Assembly: GCA_036675505.1 (NCBI GenBank)
Contig: JAKFEW010000103.1
Location: 6,789-70,788, forward strand
Origin: JAKFEW01 sp036675505
GTDB lineage: Bacteria; Cyanobacteriota; Sericytochromatia; S15B-MN24; JAQBPE01
Length of the DNA stretch: 64,000 nt
Reading direction: 5' to 3'
Positions 15,665 to 24,391 of the stretch are shown here, one piece after another. The position numbers and the translations under genes are program-made. Each line of letters starts with the position of its first letter. Within the stretch, counting starts at the first letter, position 1. A model generated the notes under the pieces. That model saw only the letters and a list, made by a program, of their open reading frames with translations, made no database searches and was not told the DNA's origin.

Positions 15665-16953
15665 GCATCGTCCGCCTTCCCGCCCGGGTCGCCCTCCCGC
15701 TGACCCGCGCCGTCCTCGTCGCCGCCAGCGCGGCTGCGATGATCGCGGCCCCCCTGGCCGCCCCGGCGATGGCTGCCGAGCCGAACGCCATGTTCCTGTT
15801 CTCGGGCCGGTCGAAGCTCATCAACACGTCGTCCAGCTTCGAGCGGGTGGCGGTGAGCGACCCCTTGATCGCCGACGTCCAGGTGGTCTCCAGCCGCCAG
15901 GTGATGGTGCGCGCGCTCAAGCCAGGCACCACCTCGCTGATCGTCTGGACCAAGGGCTCGGGCGCCGTGCCCTATGAAATCGAGGTGGGCGTGGACGCCC
16001 GCGGCATCGAGCGTCAGATCCGCACCACGAGCGGCAACGACCATTTTCGCGTCGCCTTCAACGGCCATGCCGTCGTCGTGTCCGGCGCCGCCACCACCCT
16101 CCATGAGCGCGAAGCCGCCGAAAAGGTCGCCGCCTCTTACGGCTTCCCGGTGGTGAACCTCATCCAGCCGCCCAACCGCCGCGAACAGATCCAGATCGAC
16201 GTGATGGTGCTCGAGCTCGCCAAGTCGTCGGGCCTGAACCTGGGTGCCGTCATCGGCGGCGGCGAGGTCCAGGACGTCAGCAACGGCGTCAGGAAGATCC
16301 TCTTCAAGCCCGGCGAGGTGATGGCCGGCCTGAGCGCCGGCGTCGATCCGTCGACGCTCTCGCCCTTCGACCTGCTCACGATGCGCGTGGAGGCGCTCGC
16401 CCGCCGCGGCGAGGCCAAGCTGCTCGCCCGTCCCACGCTCGTCACGAGCGACGGCGGCACCGCCAAGTTCCTCGCCGGCGGCGAGATCCCGATCCCGATC
16501 GCCCAGGGCCTCGGCCAGACCAGCATCCAGTGGAAAGAGTTCGGCGTGCGCCTCGAGGCCCAGCCGACGATCACCGCCGACGGCCGCATCGCCCTCACGG
16601 TCAAGCCCGAGGTCAGCTCGCTGGACTTCGCCAACGGCCTCAAGCAGCAGAGCTTCAACGTGCCCGCGTTGCGCACCAGGCGCGCCGAGACCCAGGTGGT
16701 GCTCGCCCCCCGCGAGACGCTCATGCTCGGCGGCCTGATGAACAACGAGCACGCCCGCGGCTGGGAGCAACTGCCCGGCCTGGGCGACATCCCGATCCTC
16801 GGCGAGTTGTTCAAGTCGCGCCGCTTCCAGGACCAGCAGACCGAGCTCGCGATTCTCGTGACGCCCCGCCTGATCTCGCCGGAGGCGTCGGACAAGCCCT
16901 CGGGCCGCCTCCCGGCGGTGAAGAAGGAGCTCGAGCAGGAGATGGTGCCGTGA
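15661..16953 (+). CDS. cpaC: Tad secretin CpaC/RcpA
   Basis: 430 residues. Signal peptide to about residue 38 (PAMAAEPNA), an N-terminal pilus/BON-like domain (FSGRSKLINTSSSFERVAVSDPLIADVQVVSSRQVMV, GTTSLIVW), then the secretin core: IQIDVMVLELAKSSG, RPTLVTSDGGTAKFLAGGEIPIPI, VRLEAQPTI, VSSLDF, LMLGGLMNNEHARGWEQLPGLGDIPILGELFKS, ELAILVTPRLI. This last block is the secretin signature. It forms the outer-membrane pore for the Flp pilus, which implies a diderm cell. Four-base overlap with cpaB and with the next gene signals translational coupling. Confidence 0.92.
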   Translation: MSIVRLPARVALPLTRAVLVAASAAAMIAAPLAAPAMAAEPNAMFLFSGRSKLINTSSSFERVAVSDPLIADVQVVSSRQVMVRALKPGTTSLIVWTKGSGAVPYEIEVGVDARGIERQIRTTSGNDHFRVAFNGHAVVVSGAATTLHEREAAEKVAASYGFPVVNLIQPPNRREQIQIDVMVLELAKSSGLNLGAVIGGGEVQDVSNGVRKILFKPGEVMAGLSAGVDPSTLSPFDLLTMRVEALARRGEAKLLARPTLVTSDGGTAKFLAGGEIPIPIAQGLGQTSIQWKEFGVRLEAQPTITADGRIALTVKPEVSSLDFANGLKQQSFNVPALRTRRAETQVVLAPRETLMLGGLMNNEHARGWEQLPGLGDIPILGELFKSRRFQDQQTELAILVTPRLISPEASDKPSGRLPAVKKELEQEMVP

Positions 16954-17960
16954 AACGGGGCCGCAAGGGCGGCGTGACGGTGCTCGTCGCCGCCACGCTC
17001 ACCGCCTTGCTCGGCGCGGCGGCCTGGGTCGTCGACCTGTCCGCCGGCATGCACGTGCGCACGCGGCAGCAGATGGCGGCTGACGCCGGGGCGCTGGCGG
17101 CGGCTTTCCACCTCCTGCCCCCCACCGGCGCGCCGGTGCCGGACGAGACGCTCGTCCGGTCGGCGGCCCGCACCTGGGTCCAGCGCAACGGCTTCACCAT
17201 CGACGACGCTGCGGTGAGCATCTGGCGCAACCCGGCGCTCGGCAACCCGGCGCCCTCGGGTGGCGTGCCGAAGTTCGTGCGCGACACCGTGATCGTGGGC
17301 TGGGACCAGCCGGTGGCGACGTCGTTCGCGAGCATCTTCGGCATCGACTCATTCGAGGTGGGCGCGAAGGCCGCGGCCACCCTGGGCGGACCCACCGAAC
17401 TCCCGATGGGCTTCTTGCCCTTCGGGGTGCCGGCTTATCAGGACGAAAACAAGCAGTGGTGGGCGCTCGGCTCGCCGGTCGACGGCGACTACCGGATGCT
17501 CACGCCCAACCCGCCCACCCAGCTGGTGCTCAAGGTCAAGAGCCAGAGCCAGCAAATCGGCAACTTCCTCGCCCTCTCGCTCAACGGCGTGACCGGCGCC
17601 GACAACTACCGCCAAAACATCCTCTTCGGCGCGAACCGTTCTTATCAGTATGGCGATGTCGTCTGGACCGAGACCGGCAACATGGCCGGCCCCACGCGCC
17701 AGGGCATCCTGGACCGGCTCGCGCTCGAGCGCGGCGCCAGGGTCCTGCTCCCGCTGATCAAGCGCGAGGAGTGGGAGACCAACAACGGCCACAGCCAGGT
17801 CACGCTGATCGGCTTCGTCGCCGCCCAGATCAGCTCCGTCTCGGGCGGCGGCGAAATCTACGCCACCTTCGAGACCCGCGTCATCCCCGTCAAAGGCAGC
17901 ACCGCTGTCAACAACAGCCCGGGGGTGTTCGCCCCCATCCTGGTCATGGTCCCGGCCTGA
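16950..17960 (+). CDS. TadG-like Flp pilus assembly protein
   Basis: 336 residues from the GTG at 16950, which overlaps the secretin stop (GTGA). The N-terminus KRGRKGGVTVLVAATLTALLGAAAWVVDLSAGMHVRTRQQMAADAGALAAAFHL is the Tad/TadG N-terminal domain: one membrane helix, then the conserved AADAGALAAA helix. The remaining ~270 residues form an exported beta-rich domain without clear von Willebrand MIDAS motif (no DxSxS seen), so this is a TadG-like rather than a classical TadG protein. Expected in the inner membrane facing the periplasm. Confidence 0.8.
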   Translation: MKRGRKGGVTVLVAATLTALLGAAAWVVDLSAGMHVRTRQQMAADAGALAAAFHLLPPTGAPVPDETLVRSAARTWVQRNGFTIDDAAVSIWRNPALGNPAPSGGVPKFVRDTVIVGWDQPVATSFASIFGIDSFEVGAKAAATLGGPTELPMGFLPFGVPAYQDENKQWWALGSPVDGDYRMLTPNPPTQLVLKVKSQSQQIGNFLALSLNGVTGADNYRQNILFGANRSYQYGDVVWTETGNMAGPTRQGILDRLALERGARVLLPLIKREEWETNNGHSQVTLIGFVAAQISSVSGGGEIYATFETRVIPVKGSTAVNNSPGVFAPILVMVPA

Positions 17961-18011
17961 ATCGGACCCAGCGCCGCCCGTCATAGCGGCCCGTCATGTG
18001 TGGAGAACCTC

Positions 18012-19232
18012 ATGTCCTACCATCGTTTTGCGCTCGCGTACTGCGACCCGATCCCCAGCCGCCGCCAGCAGGTCCTCGTCGACCTGATCGAGGATCGGGG
18101 CCAGGTGCAGGTCGCGGAAAGCCTGACATCCATCCCCAACAACGTCGACGTCGCCCTGATCGGCGTCGACGACCTCCGCGGCGCGCTGCCCCAGCTGCGC
18201 TGGCTCGCGGAGGAGAACCCGAACAGGCAGCTGATCCTGCTCTGGGAGGGCGCCGACCAGAGCTTGCTCATCGAGGCGATGCGCGCCGGCGTGCGTGACA
18301 TCGTCACCGACCCGCGCGGCGTCAGCGAGGCCGTGCAGCGCCTCTGGGTCCGCATGGCCCAGGCGCAGGGCAACGGCGTCGATCGCCCCGGCCGCATCGT
18401 GTCGATCTTCTCGCTCAAGGGCGGCATCGGCAAGAGCACGCTGGCGGCGAACCTGCCGATCGTGCTGCACCGCATGACCGGCCTGCCGACGACGGTCATC
18501 GACATGTCGCTGCCCTGCGGCAACCTCGAGATGTACCTCGACCTGAAGCCCACCCGCTGCATCAGCGACCTGCTTTCGGCCGGCAAGGACATCGACAAGA
18601 AGCTCGTCCAGCAGGCCATGATCCGCCATTCGAGCGGCATTTCGCTGATCGCGGGCCCGCGCCACGATTCCATGCTCGCGCTCGGCGAGCACTCCGCCTG
18701 GCCGGTGCTCAACGCGCTGACCCAGACGCCCGGCCTGGTGGTGATCGACCTCGGCTCGTTCGTCGAGGAGGCCCACGCGAGCGTGCTCGACGCCTCGGAC
18801 CTGATCATCATCCCGCTCGTCCCGCTGATCTCGAGCGTCGGCACGATGCCCCAGGCCCGCAAGTTCCTGCGCGAAATCGGCGTGCCCGACACGCGCGTGC
18901 TCCCCGTGATCAACCACGCCGCGCCGGATGGCGAGGTGGTGCCCGGCGACGTGATCGCGCAGCTGGTCGGCTGCCGGCCGCGCCACGAGCTGCCCTGGGG
19001 CGGCGCGGACATCGCGGCCTCGCTCAACGCGGGCCTGCCGGTCTGCCAATACAAGCCCCGCAGCCCCCTTTCGCAGGCGATCGAGGCGTTGGCGCGCGAG
19101 GTGACGGTGCGCGTGGGCCTCACCCACGCCGAGCCCCAGCCCGAGCAGGTCGAGGACGCGAGGGCGGGCGCCGTCGCGTGGATCAAATCGCTTTTCGGCC
19201 AGAAAGGAATCGTGAACTATGTTCGGTCTTAG
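18012..19232 (+). CDS. tadZ: TadZ/CpaE, ParA-like localisation ATPase
   Basis: 406 residues. The first ~120 residues are an atypical receiver-like domain (VDVALIGVDDLRGALPQLRW, QLILLWEGADQSLLIEAMRAGVRDIVTDP). Then comes a MinD/ParA-type ATPase with deviant Walker A KGGIGKST (Lys136 and Lys141), VIDMSLPCGN and LVVIDLGS. TadZ marks the pole or site where the Tad machine assembles. GGAG 6 nt upstream of ATG 18012 decides the start. The 3' end overlaps tadA by 14 nt. Confidence 0.9.
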   Translation: MSYHRFALAYCDPIPSRRQQVLVDLIEDRGQVQVAESLTSIPNNVDVALIGVDDLRGALPQLRWLAEENPNRQLILLWEGADQSLLIEAMRAGVRDIVTDPRGVSEAVQRLWVRMAQAQGNGVDRPGRIVSIFSLKGGIGKSTLAANLPIVLHRMTGLPTTVIDMSLPCGNLEMYLDLKPTRCISDLLSAGKDIDKKLVQQAMIRHSSGISLIAGPRHDSMLALGEHSAWPVLNALTQTPGLVVIDLGSFVEEAHASVLDASDLIIIPLVPLISSVGTMPQARKFLREIGVPDTRVLPVINHAAPDGEVVPGDVIAQLVGCRPRHELPWGGADIAASLNAGLPVCQYKPRSPLSQAIEALAREVTVRVGLTHAEPQPEQVEDARAGAVAWIKSLFGQKGIVNYVRS

Positions 19233-20643
19233 GCGTCACCAACAGGTCCCGACGCCCGGCACCAGCGGCTCGAAGGCGAATGAAATCGAGATCCGCGTGT
19301 CGGAAGCCCCCGTCAGCCAGCCCGGCCTCTACCAGGTCCGTGGCTCGGGCTACGACGAGCTGAAGAACGCGATCCACGCGCGCATCGTCGACGAGGCGAG
19401 CGGCCTGCTCAGCGGGGAAGGCCCGGAAGCGATGGCGGCGATGCGCCGGCTCGTGTCCGAGACGGCCATGCAAAAAGAAGAGCTGGTCACGCCTGTCAGG
19501 CTCGATCAGCTCGCCAGCGAGCTGCTCGACGAGATCAAAGGCCTCGGCCCGCTCGAGCCGCTGCTGCGCGACCCGTCGATCTCCGAAATCATGGTCAACA
19601 GCCCGCATGCGATCTTCGTGGAACAGAACGGCAAGATCCTGCTCACGCCCGTGAAGTTCCAGGACGATCGGCACCTGCTGCGCATCATCGACCGCATCGT
19701 GCAGCGCGTCGGCCGCCACGTCGACGAGGCCAGCCCGATGGTGGACGCCCGCCTGCCGGACGGCTCGCGCGTCAACGCGATCATCCCGCCGCTCGCCCTG
19801 AACGGCGCGTGCCTCACGATCCGCCGCTTCAGCAAGGAGCCGCTCAAGGTCGAGGATCTGGTCGACAAGGGGAGCATGACGCCCGGCATGGCCGAGTTCC
19901 TGCGCCTGTGCGTGGTCGGCAAGCTCAACACGCTGGTCTCGGGCGGCACCGGCTCCGGTAAGACGACCGTGCTGAACGTGCTCTCCTCCTTCATCCCGGC
20001 CGACGAGCGCCTGATCACGATCGAGGACGCGGCCGAACTGCAGCTCCAGCAGCCCCATGTCGTGAAGCTGGAGACGCGCCAGGCCAACACCGAAGGCACA
20101 GGCGCCATCACCCAATCCGATCTGCTGCGCAACACGCTGCGTATGCGCCCCGACCGCATCATCATCGGTGAGGTCCGCGGCGGCGAGGCGTTGACGATGC
20201 TCCAGGCGATGAACACCGGCCACGAGGGCTCGATGACCACGGTCCACGCCAACACCTGCCGCGACGCGCTCTCGCGCCTCGAGACGATGGTGCTGATGGC
20301 CGGCATGGATCTGCCCCACCGCGCGATCCGCGAGCAGGTGGCGAGCGCCCTCGACCTGATCGTCCAGATCGAGCGCTCGCCGGACGGCAAGCGCCGTGTC
20401 ACGGCCATCTCCGAGCTGGTCGGCATGGAAGGCGACGTCTATTTGCTGCAAGACATTTTCCGCTTCGTCGTGACGGGCCGCGGGCCCGAGGGCGAGATCC
20501 TCGGCCACCACCGGCCCACGGGCATCGTGCCCCGCGCCCAGGCGCGGCTCGAGGCGCGCGGCCTGCATGTGCCGCTCTGGTGCTTCCAGCCGACTTCAGC
20601 GGCGATCGCCCACGCGAACGCCCAGGGAGGGCAGAACGCATGA
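19219..20643 (+). CDS. tadA: TadA/CpaF secretion ATPase
   Basis: 474 residues. N-terminal helical domain (LKNAIHARIVDEASGLL), N2 domain (DIKGLGPLEPLL-like, SEIMVNSP), then the RecA-like core: Walker A GGTGSGKTT with Lys248, Asp box ITIEDAAELQL, Walker B/Arg region RPDRIIIGEVRGGEALTMLQAMNTGHEGSMTTVHAN. It hydrolyses ATP in the cytoplasm to drive Flp pilus assembly and perhaps retraction. The C-terminal ~50 residues after GPEGEILGHH are extra. The stop overlaps the tadB start (ATGA). Confidence 0.95.
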   Translation: MFGLRRHQQVPTPGTSGSKANEIEIRVSEAPVSQPGLYQVRGSGYDELKNAIHARIVDEASGLLSGEGPEAMAAMRRLVSETAMQKEELVTPVRLDQLASELLDEIKGLGPLEPLLRDPSISEIMVNSPHAIFVEQNGKILLTPVKFQDDRHLLRIIDRIVQRVGRHVDEASPMVDARLPDGSRVNAIIPPLALNGACLTIRRFSKEPLKVEDLVDKGSMTPGMAEFLRLCVVGKLNTLVSGGTGSGKTTVLNVLSSFIPADERLITIEDAAELQLQQPHVVKLETRQANTEGTGAITQSDLLRNTLRMRPDRIIIGEVRGGEALTMLQAMNTGHEGSMTTVHANTCRDALSRLETMVLMAGMDLPHRAIREQVASALDLIVQIERSPDGKRRVTAISELVGMEGDVYLLQDIFRFVVTGRGPEGEILGHHRPTGIVPRAQARLEARGLHVPLWCFQPTSAAIAHANAQGGQNA

Positions 20644-21545
20644 GCCCCCTTCTGATCAGCCTCTTCGCGTTCGCGACGGCGGCGGCGCTCGGCTGGGCGG
20701 TGGCCGCCTGGGCCGGCGTCGGCGGCGGCGTCTCGCGCCAGCGCTTCCTGCGCTATGCCGGCGATCCGGTCTCGGTCGTGGACATGTCCAGCGTGGGCGG
20801 CCCGCAGATCCGGCTGCCCAAGCCCTGGGAGGCCTTCCTCGAGCGCGCCGGCATCGACTGGTCCGCCTCGCGGGCGGCCCAGATGGCCGGCCTGCACATG
20901 GTGGCGGGCCTCGCGATCGCCTGGCCGCTCGGCCTCGCGCCCCTGGGCGCCGTGGGCGGCCTCGTCGCGATGTGGGTGCGCCTGCGCATGGCGCAGCAGC
21001 GCCGCTCCCAGCGCATGGCCGCCCAGCTGCCGGACGCCCTCATGCTGATGGCGACCGCGCTGCGCTCCGGCATGGGCTTCCAACAGGCGCTCCAGATGGT
21101 GGCCGAAGAAGGCGCAGCACCGCTCGCGCCCGAGCTCGGCCGGCTCTCGCGCGACCTCGCGCTGGGCCTCTCGATGGACGAGGCGCTGGTGCGCCTGCAG
21201 ACGCGCCTCGGCAGCACGGACGGCGAGATGCTCTCGGCCGCGCTGCTGGTGCAGCGCCAGACCGGCGGCAACCTGGTCGAGATCCTGACCAACCTGCACG
21301 ACACGATCCGCGATCGCCAGAACGTGCAGGGCCAGGTGCGCACATTGACCGCGCAGGGCCGCCTCTCGGGCATGGTCCTGACGGCGATCCCGATCTTCCT
21401 GGCGCTCGCATTCTGGGTGCTCAACCGCGACTACCTGCTGGTGTTGGTCAACGATCCGCGCGGCCGCATGCTCAGCTGCATCGCGATCAGCTTGATGCTG
21501 ATCGGCGTGTACTTCATCCGCCGCATCGTCCGCATCACGCTCTGA
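20640..21545 (+). CDS. tadB: Tad inner-membrane platform protein TadB
   Basis: 301 residues. N-terminal membrane helix, a second helical pair around 80-110, then the T2SSF domain (LPDALMLMATALRSGMGFQQALQMVAEE ... LARLQTRLGS ... LVQRQTGGNLVEILTNLHDTIRDR) and two C-terminal membrane segments. The RQTGGNLVEIL motif is highly typical of TadB. With TadC it forms the membrane platform on which TadA acts. Confidence 0.93.
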   Translation: MSPLLISLFAFATAAALGWAVAAWAGVGGGVSRQRFLRYAGDPVSVVDMSSVGGPQIRLPKPWEAFLERAGIDWSASRAAQMAGLHMVAGLAIAWPLGLAPLGAVGGLVAMWVRLRMAQQRRSQRMAAQLPDALMLMATALRSGMGFQQALQMVAEEGAAPLAPELGRLSRDLALGLSMDEALVRLQTRLGSTDGEMLSAALLVQRQTGGNLVEILTNLHDTIRDRQNVQGQVRTLTAQGRLSGMVLTAIPIFLALAFWVLNRDYLLVLVNDPRGRMLSCIAISLMLIGVYFIRRIVRITL

Positions 21546-21561
21546 CGAGGAAACATCAACC

Positions 21562-22467
21562 ATGACACTCTGGCTCGTGCTCGCCGTCGGCCTGACGGCC
21601 ACCCTTTTGACCTTCTTCGCCTTCGAGCGGCCGGCCGCCGGCGTCGCCACCCGCTTCACGCGCTACGCGAATGACGCGGCGGTGCCCGAAGAGCTGACCG
21701 CACCCGGCTGGTGGGAAGACTGGCGCGGTCGCGCCGTGCGCTCCTTCGCGCCGATCATCTCGAAGGCGCTGCCTTCCCACTACGTGGAGTCCGCCAAGCA
21801 CCGGCTGCGCCAGGCGGGCATGTACCGCGCGGCCCACCTGCAGGCTTACCTCGTGTCGCAGGCCGGCCTGGGCGGCAGCTTCGCGCTGACCGGCCTGGTG
21901 CTGGGCGGCCGGGCCGGCGTGCTCTGGGCGACCGCCGGCTTCGCGGTCGGCTTCCTGGTGCCGCATGTCGTGCTCACGGTGCTCGTGAAGCGCCGGCAGG
22001 ACCAGATCAACAGCGCGCTGCCGGACAGCATCGACCTGCTCACGGCTTGCGTCGAGGCCGGGCTCGGCCTGGATGCGGCGATCGCCCAGCTCACGCGCCG
22101 CCGCTCGCCCCAGAGCAAGTCGCTGAACCAGGAGTTCACGCGGTACCTGTCCGAGCTGCAGGTCGGCGTGGGGCGTGGCGCCGCGCTGCGCGCCCTCGGC
22201 GGCCGCTCCGGCGTGGAGGACTTCCGCCACGTCGTCACCGCGCTCGTCCACGGCGACGCGCTCGGCGTGGGCGTCGCCCAGATCCTGCGGGCCCAGGCCC
22301 AGCACCTGCGGCTGCGCCGCAAGCAGCGCGCCGAGGAGAAGGCCATGAAGGCGCCGATCAAGATCCTCTTCCCGCTGCTGTTCGGGATCTTCCCCTCGAT
22401 CTTCGTGATCATCCTTGGGCCGGCCGCGCTCAGGCTGATGGACAACTTCATCGGCAAGTTTAGTTAA
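21562..22467 (+). CDS. tadC: Tad inner-membrane platform protein TadC
   Basis: 301 residues. One N-terminal and two central membrane helices, then the T2SSF domain LPDSIDLLTACVEAGLGLDAAIAQL ... DFRHVVTALVHGDALGVGVAQILRAQA, the KAMKAPIKILFPLLFGIFPSIFVIILGPA C-terminal segment diagnostic for TadC. GAGGAAAC before the ATG. It ends the recognisable Tad locus: no TadV/CpaA prepilin peptidase, TadD or TadF-type second pseudopilin follows in this window. Confidence 0.93.
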   Translation: MTLWLVLAVGLTATLLTFFAFERPAAGVATRFTRYANDAAVPEELTAPGWWEDWRGRAVRSFAPIISKALPSHYVESAKHRLRQAGMYRAAHLQAYLVSQAGLGGSFALTGLVLGGRAGVLWATAGFAVGFLVPHVVLTVLVKRRQDQINSALPDSIDLLTACVEAGLGLDAAIAQLTRRRSPQSKSLNQEFTRYLSELQVGVGRGAALRALGGRSGVEDFRHVVTALVHGDALGVGVAQILRAQAQHLRLRRKQRAEEKAMKAPIKILFPLLFGIFPSIFVIILGPAALRLMDNFIGKFS

Positions 22468-22509
22468 GCAACGGCAAGATCGGGCCCGCACCCGGGCATG
22501 TGGATCTCC

Positions 22510-22534
22510 GACGGGGTAGCTCCGGTTCCCCGTC
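22510..22534 (+). other. Hairpin before the AAA_28 gene
   Basis: GACGGGG (22510-22516) and CCCCGTC (22528-22534) form a 7-bp stem with an 11-nt loop. It lies 43 nt after tadC and touches the AGGAGG ribosome site of the next gene, so it may end the tad transcript or modulate initiation. No T-tract. Confidence 0.35.
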
Positions 22535-22544
22535 AGGAGGGAAG

Positions 22545-23135
22545 ATGACCACCGGGTCTCGATCAGGGCGGCACCCCCGCATCACGCTCACCGGCGCCCC
22601 ATGCGTCGGCAAGACCACGCTCGCTCGGGCGCTGGCGGATCGTCTCGACCTGCCGCTGCTGCCCGAGCGCTCGCGCGAGGTGGCCCGGGAATGGGGGCTG
22701 ACGCCCGCGACGGTGCCCGAAGAGCGCCGACTCGAGTTCCAGTGGGCGATCCTCGATCGCCAGATCGAGATGGAAGAGGCCCAGGGCGAGTCCGGCTTCG
22801 TCTCGGACCGCTGCCCGGTCGACTCGCTCTGCCACTTCGAGTGGTTCGGGCCGATGCACGGCTGGCCCGATCATGAGGCCGCGCGCTACCGCCACGTGGT
22901 CGAGCAGCGGGTGCAGCGTTACGACTTGCTGATCGTGATCCCGCCCATGTTCCCGATCGTCGACGACGGCGAGCGCATCGCCGATCCCGCGTTCCAGACC
23001 GGCATGCACGCCGTGGTGGATCGGCTGGTCGTCGGCTGGCAGGGGTTGCTCGGGCCGCGCCTGCACGTGGTCGACGAGCTCGATTTCGAGGCCCGGCTGC
23101 GCAAGGTGATGGACGCGCTCGGCGCCCGCGTATAG
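22545..23135 (+). CDS. AAA_28-type ATPase/kinase-like protein
   Basis: 196 residues. Walker A GAPCVGKTTLARAL near residue 18-31, then SREVAREWG, EFQWAILDRQIEMEEA, SDRCPVDSLCHFEW and YDLLIVIPP, the pattern of AAA_28/NadR-like P-loop proteins that resemble nucleoside or nicotinamide-riboside kinases. Cytoplasmic. AGGAGGGA before ATG 22545 fixes the start. The substrate cannot be told from sequence. Confidence 0.75.
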   Translation: MTTGSRSGRHPRITLTGAPCVGKTTLARALADRLDLPLLPERSREVAREWGLTPATVPEERRLEFQWAILDRQIEMEEAQGESGFVSDRCPVDSLCHFEWFGPMHGWPDHEAARYRHVVEQRVQRYDLLIVIPPMFPIVDDGERIADPAFQTGMHAVVDRLVVGWQGLLGPRLHVVDELDFEARLRKVMDALGARV

Positions 23136-23158
23136 CTCGCTTGGGGTAGGATGGGGAC

Positions 23159-24352
23159 ATGATTCGCCGCATCGCCCGCCTGCTGCCCCTGGCCCTCCCG
23201 CTGGCCCTGCCCCTCGCCGCCTGCGCCCCCGCGCCCGGGCCCGTGGCCGCGCCTACGCCCGGCTTCGTGGTGGCGCCGCCGGCCTCGCCGGCGGCCGCGA
23301 CGCCGACGCCGCTCCCCGTCGCGACACCGACGCCGGCCGTCGCCACGATCGCGGGGGCGGAGGACGAAGGCTACCTGGACGGCCCCGGCAGCCTTGCCCG
23401 GTTCAACACGCCGCTCGGCCTCGCGCTGGGCGCCGATGGCGACCTCTACGTCGCGGACTCCCAGAACCACCGCATCCGCCGCATCGACCTCGACGATCCG
23501 GCCTACCCGGTGACCACCGTGGCCGGCGGCGGACTCGTCGCCAAGCCCGGCGAGTTCGTGGACGGCGAGTTCAAGGATGGTGCGGGCGGCCAGGCGCGCT
23601 TCTTCGAGCCCAGCCAGCTGGTCACGGCGCCCGACGGCGCTTTCTACGTCACGGACGCCTTCAACCACCGCATCCGCCGCATCGTGCTCGGCGCCGGCGG
23701 CGCCCAGGTCACCACGATCGCGGGCAACGGCAAGGAGACCAGCGAGGACGGCCTGGGCACCGCGGCGAGCTTCCGCGTGCCGTTCGGCCTCGCGATCGAC
23801 GCGCGCGGCGACCTTTACGTGTCAGACCACTGGGGTCACGTGGTGCGCCGCATCGTGGACCCCGCGAGCCAGGCCGCCGTCAATACGATCGCCGGCCGCT
23901 TCGACGCGCCGGCCTACCTCGACAAGCGGGGGGCGGCCGCCCGCTTCGCCTTCCCCGCCGGCCTGGCCGTGGACCCGGCCGGCAACGTCTACGTGCTCGA
24001 GGCGAAGGGCTGCCACCTGCGGCGCATCGAGCCCGACCTCGACGTGCTCACGCTCAACGACACGGCGCCCGACGCCTGCGGCAACCAGGACGGCAACCTC
24101 GAGGGCGGTCGCCTGAACCAGGCCCGCATGATCGCGAGCGTGCCGGGCGGGACCGGCTTCGTGCTGGTCGCGGGCGACGAGGGCAACCAGGCGGTCCGCC
24201 GGATCGACGTGGTGAACGAGGCCGGCGACGGGACGATCCGGACGATCGCGGACGGCGGCACCGGGCTCGAGAAGCCGCGGGGCCTCGCGGTCACGAAGGA
24301 CGGGTTCGTCTACGTGGCCGACGGCCACCGCATCCGCCGCCTCAAGCTCTAG
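23159..24352 (+). CDS. NHL-repeat beta-propeller lipoprotein
   Basis: 397 residues. Leader LPLALPLALPLAAC is a lipobox signal, followed by a Pro/Thr/Ala-rich stalk (~25-60), then NHL repeats of the form FNTPLGLALGADGDLYVADSQNHRIRRID, FFEPSQLVTAPDGAFYVTDAFNHRIRRI, FRVPFGLAIDARGDLYVSDHWGHVVRRI, FAFPAGLAVDPAGNVYVLEAKGCHLRRIE and a closing repeat at the C-terminus. It is a surface- or periplasm-anchored propeller, probably for binding polymers or proteins. Related in design to the lipoproteins at 33723-38005. Confidence 0.85.
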   Translation: MIRRIARLLPLALPLALPLAACAPAPGPVAAPTPGFVVAPPASPAAATPTPLPVATPTPAVATIAGAEDEGYLDGPGSLARFNTPLGLALGADGDLYVADSQNHRIRRIDLDDPAYPVTTVAGGGLVAKPGEFVDGEFKDGAGGQARFFEPSQLVTAPDGAFYVTDAFNHRIRRIVLGAGGAQVTTIAGNGKETSEDGLGTAASFRVPFGLAIDARGDLYVSDHWGHVVRRIVDPASQAAVNTIAGRFDAPAYLDKRGAAARFAFPAGLAVDPAGNVYVLEAKGCHLRRIEPDLDVLTLNDTAPDACGNQDGNLEGGRLNQARMIASVPGGTGFVLVAGDEGNQAVRRIDVVNEAGDGTIRTIADGGTGLEKPRGLAVTKDGFVYVADGHRIRRLKL

Positions 24353-24391
24353 TAGGGCCCCTGGCGCGGGTATGGTATCCCCGTAACCGCC

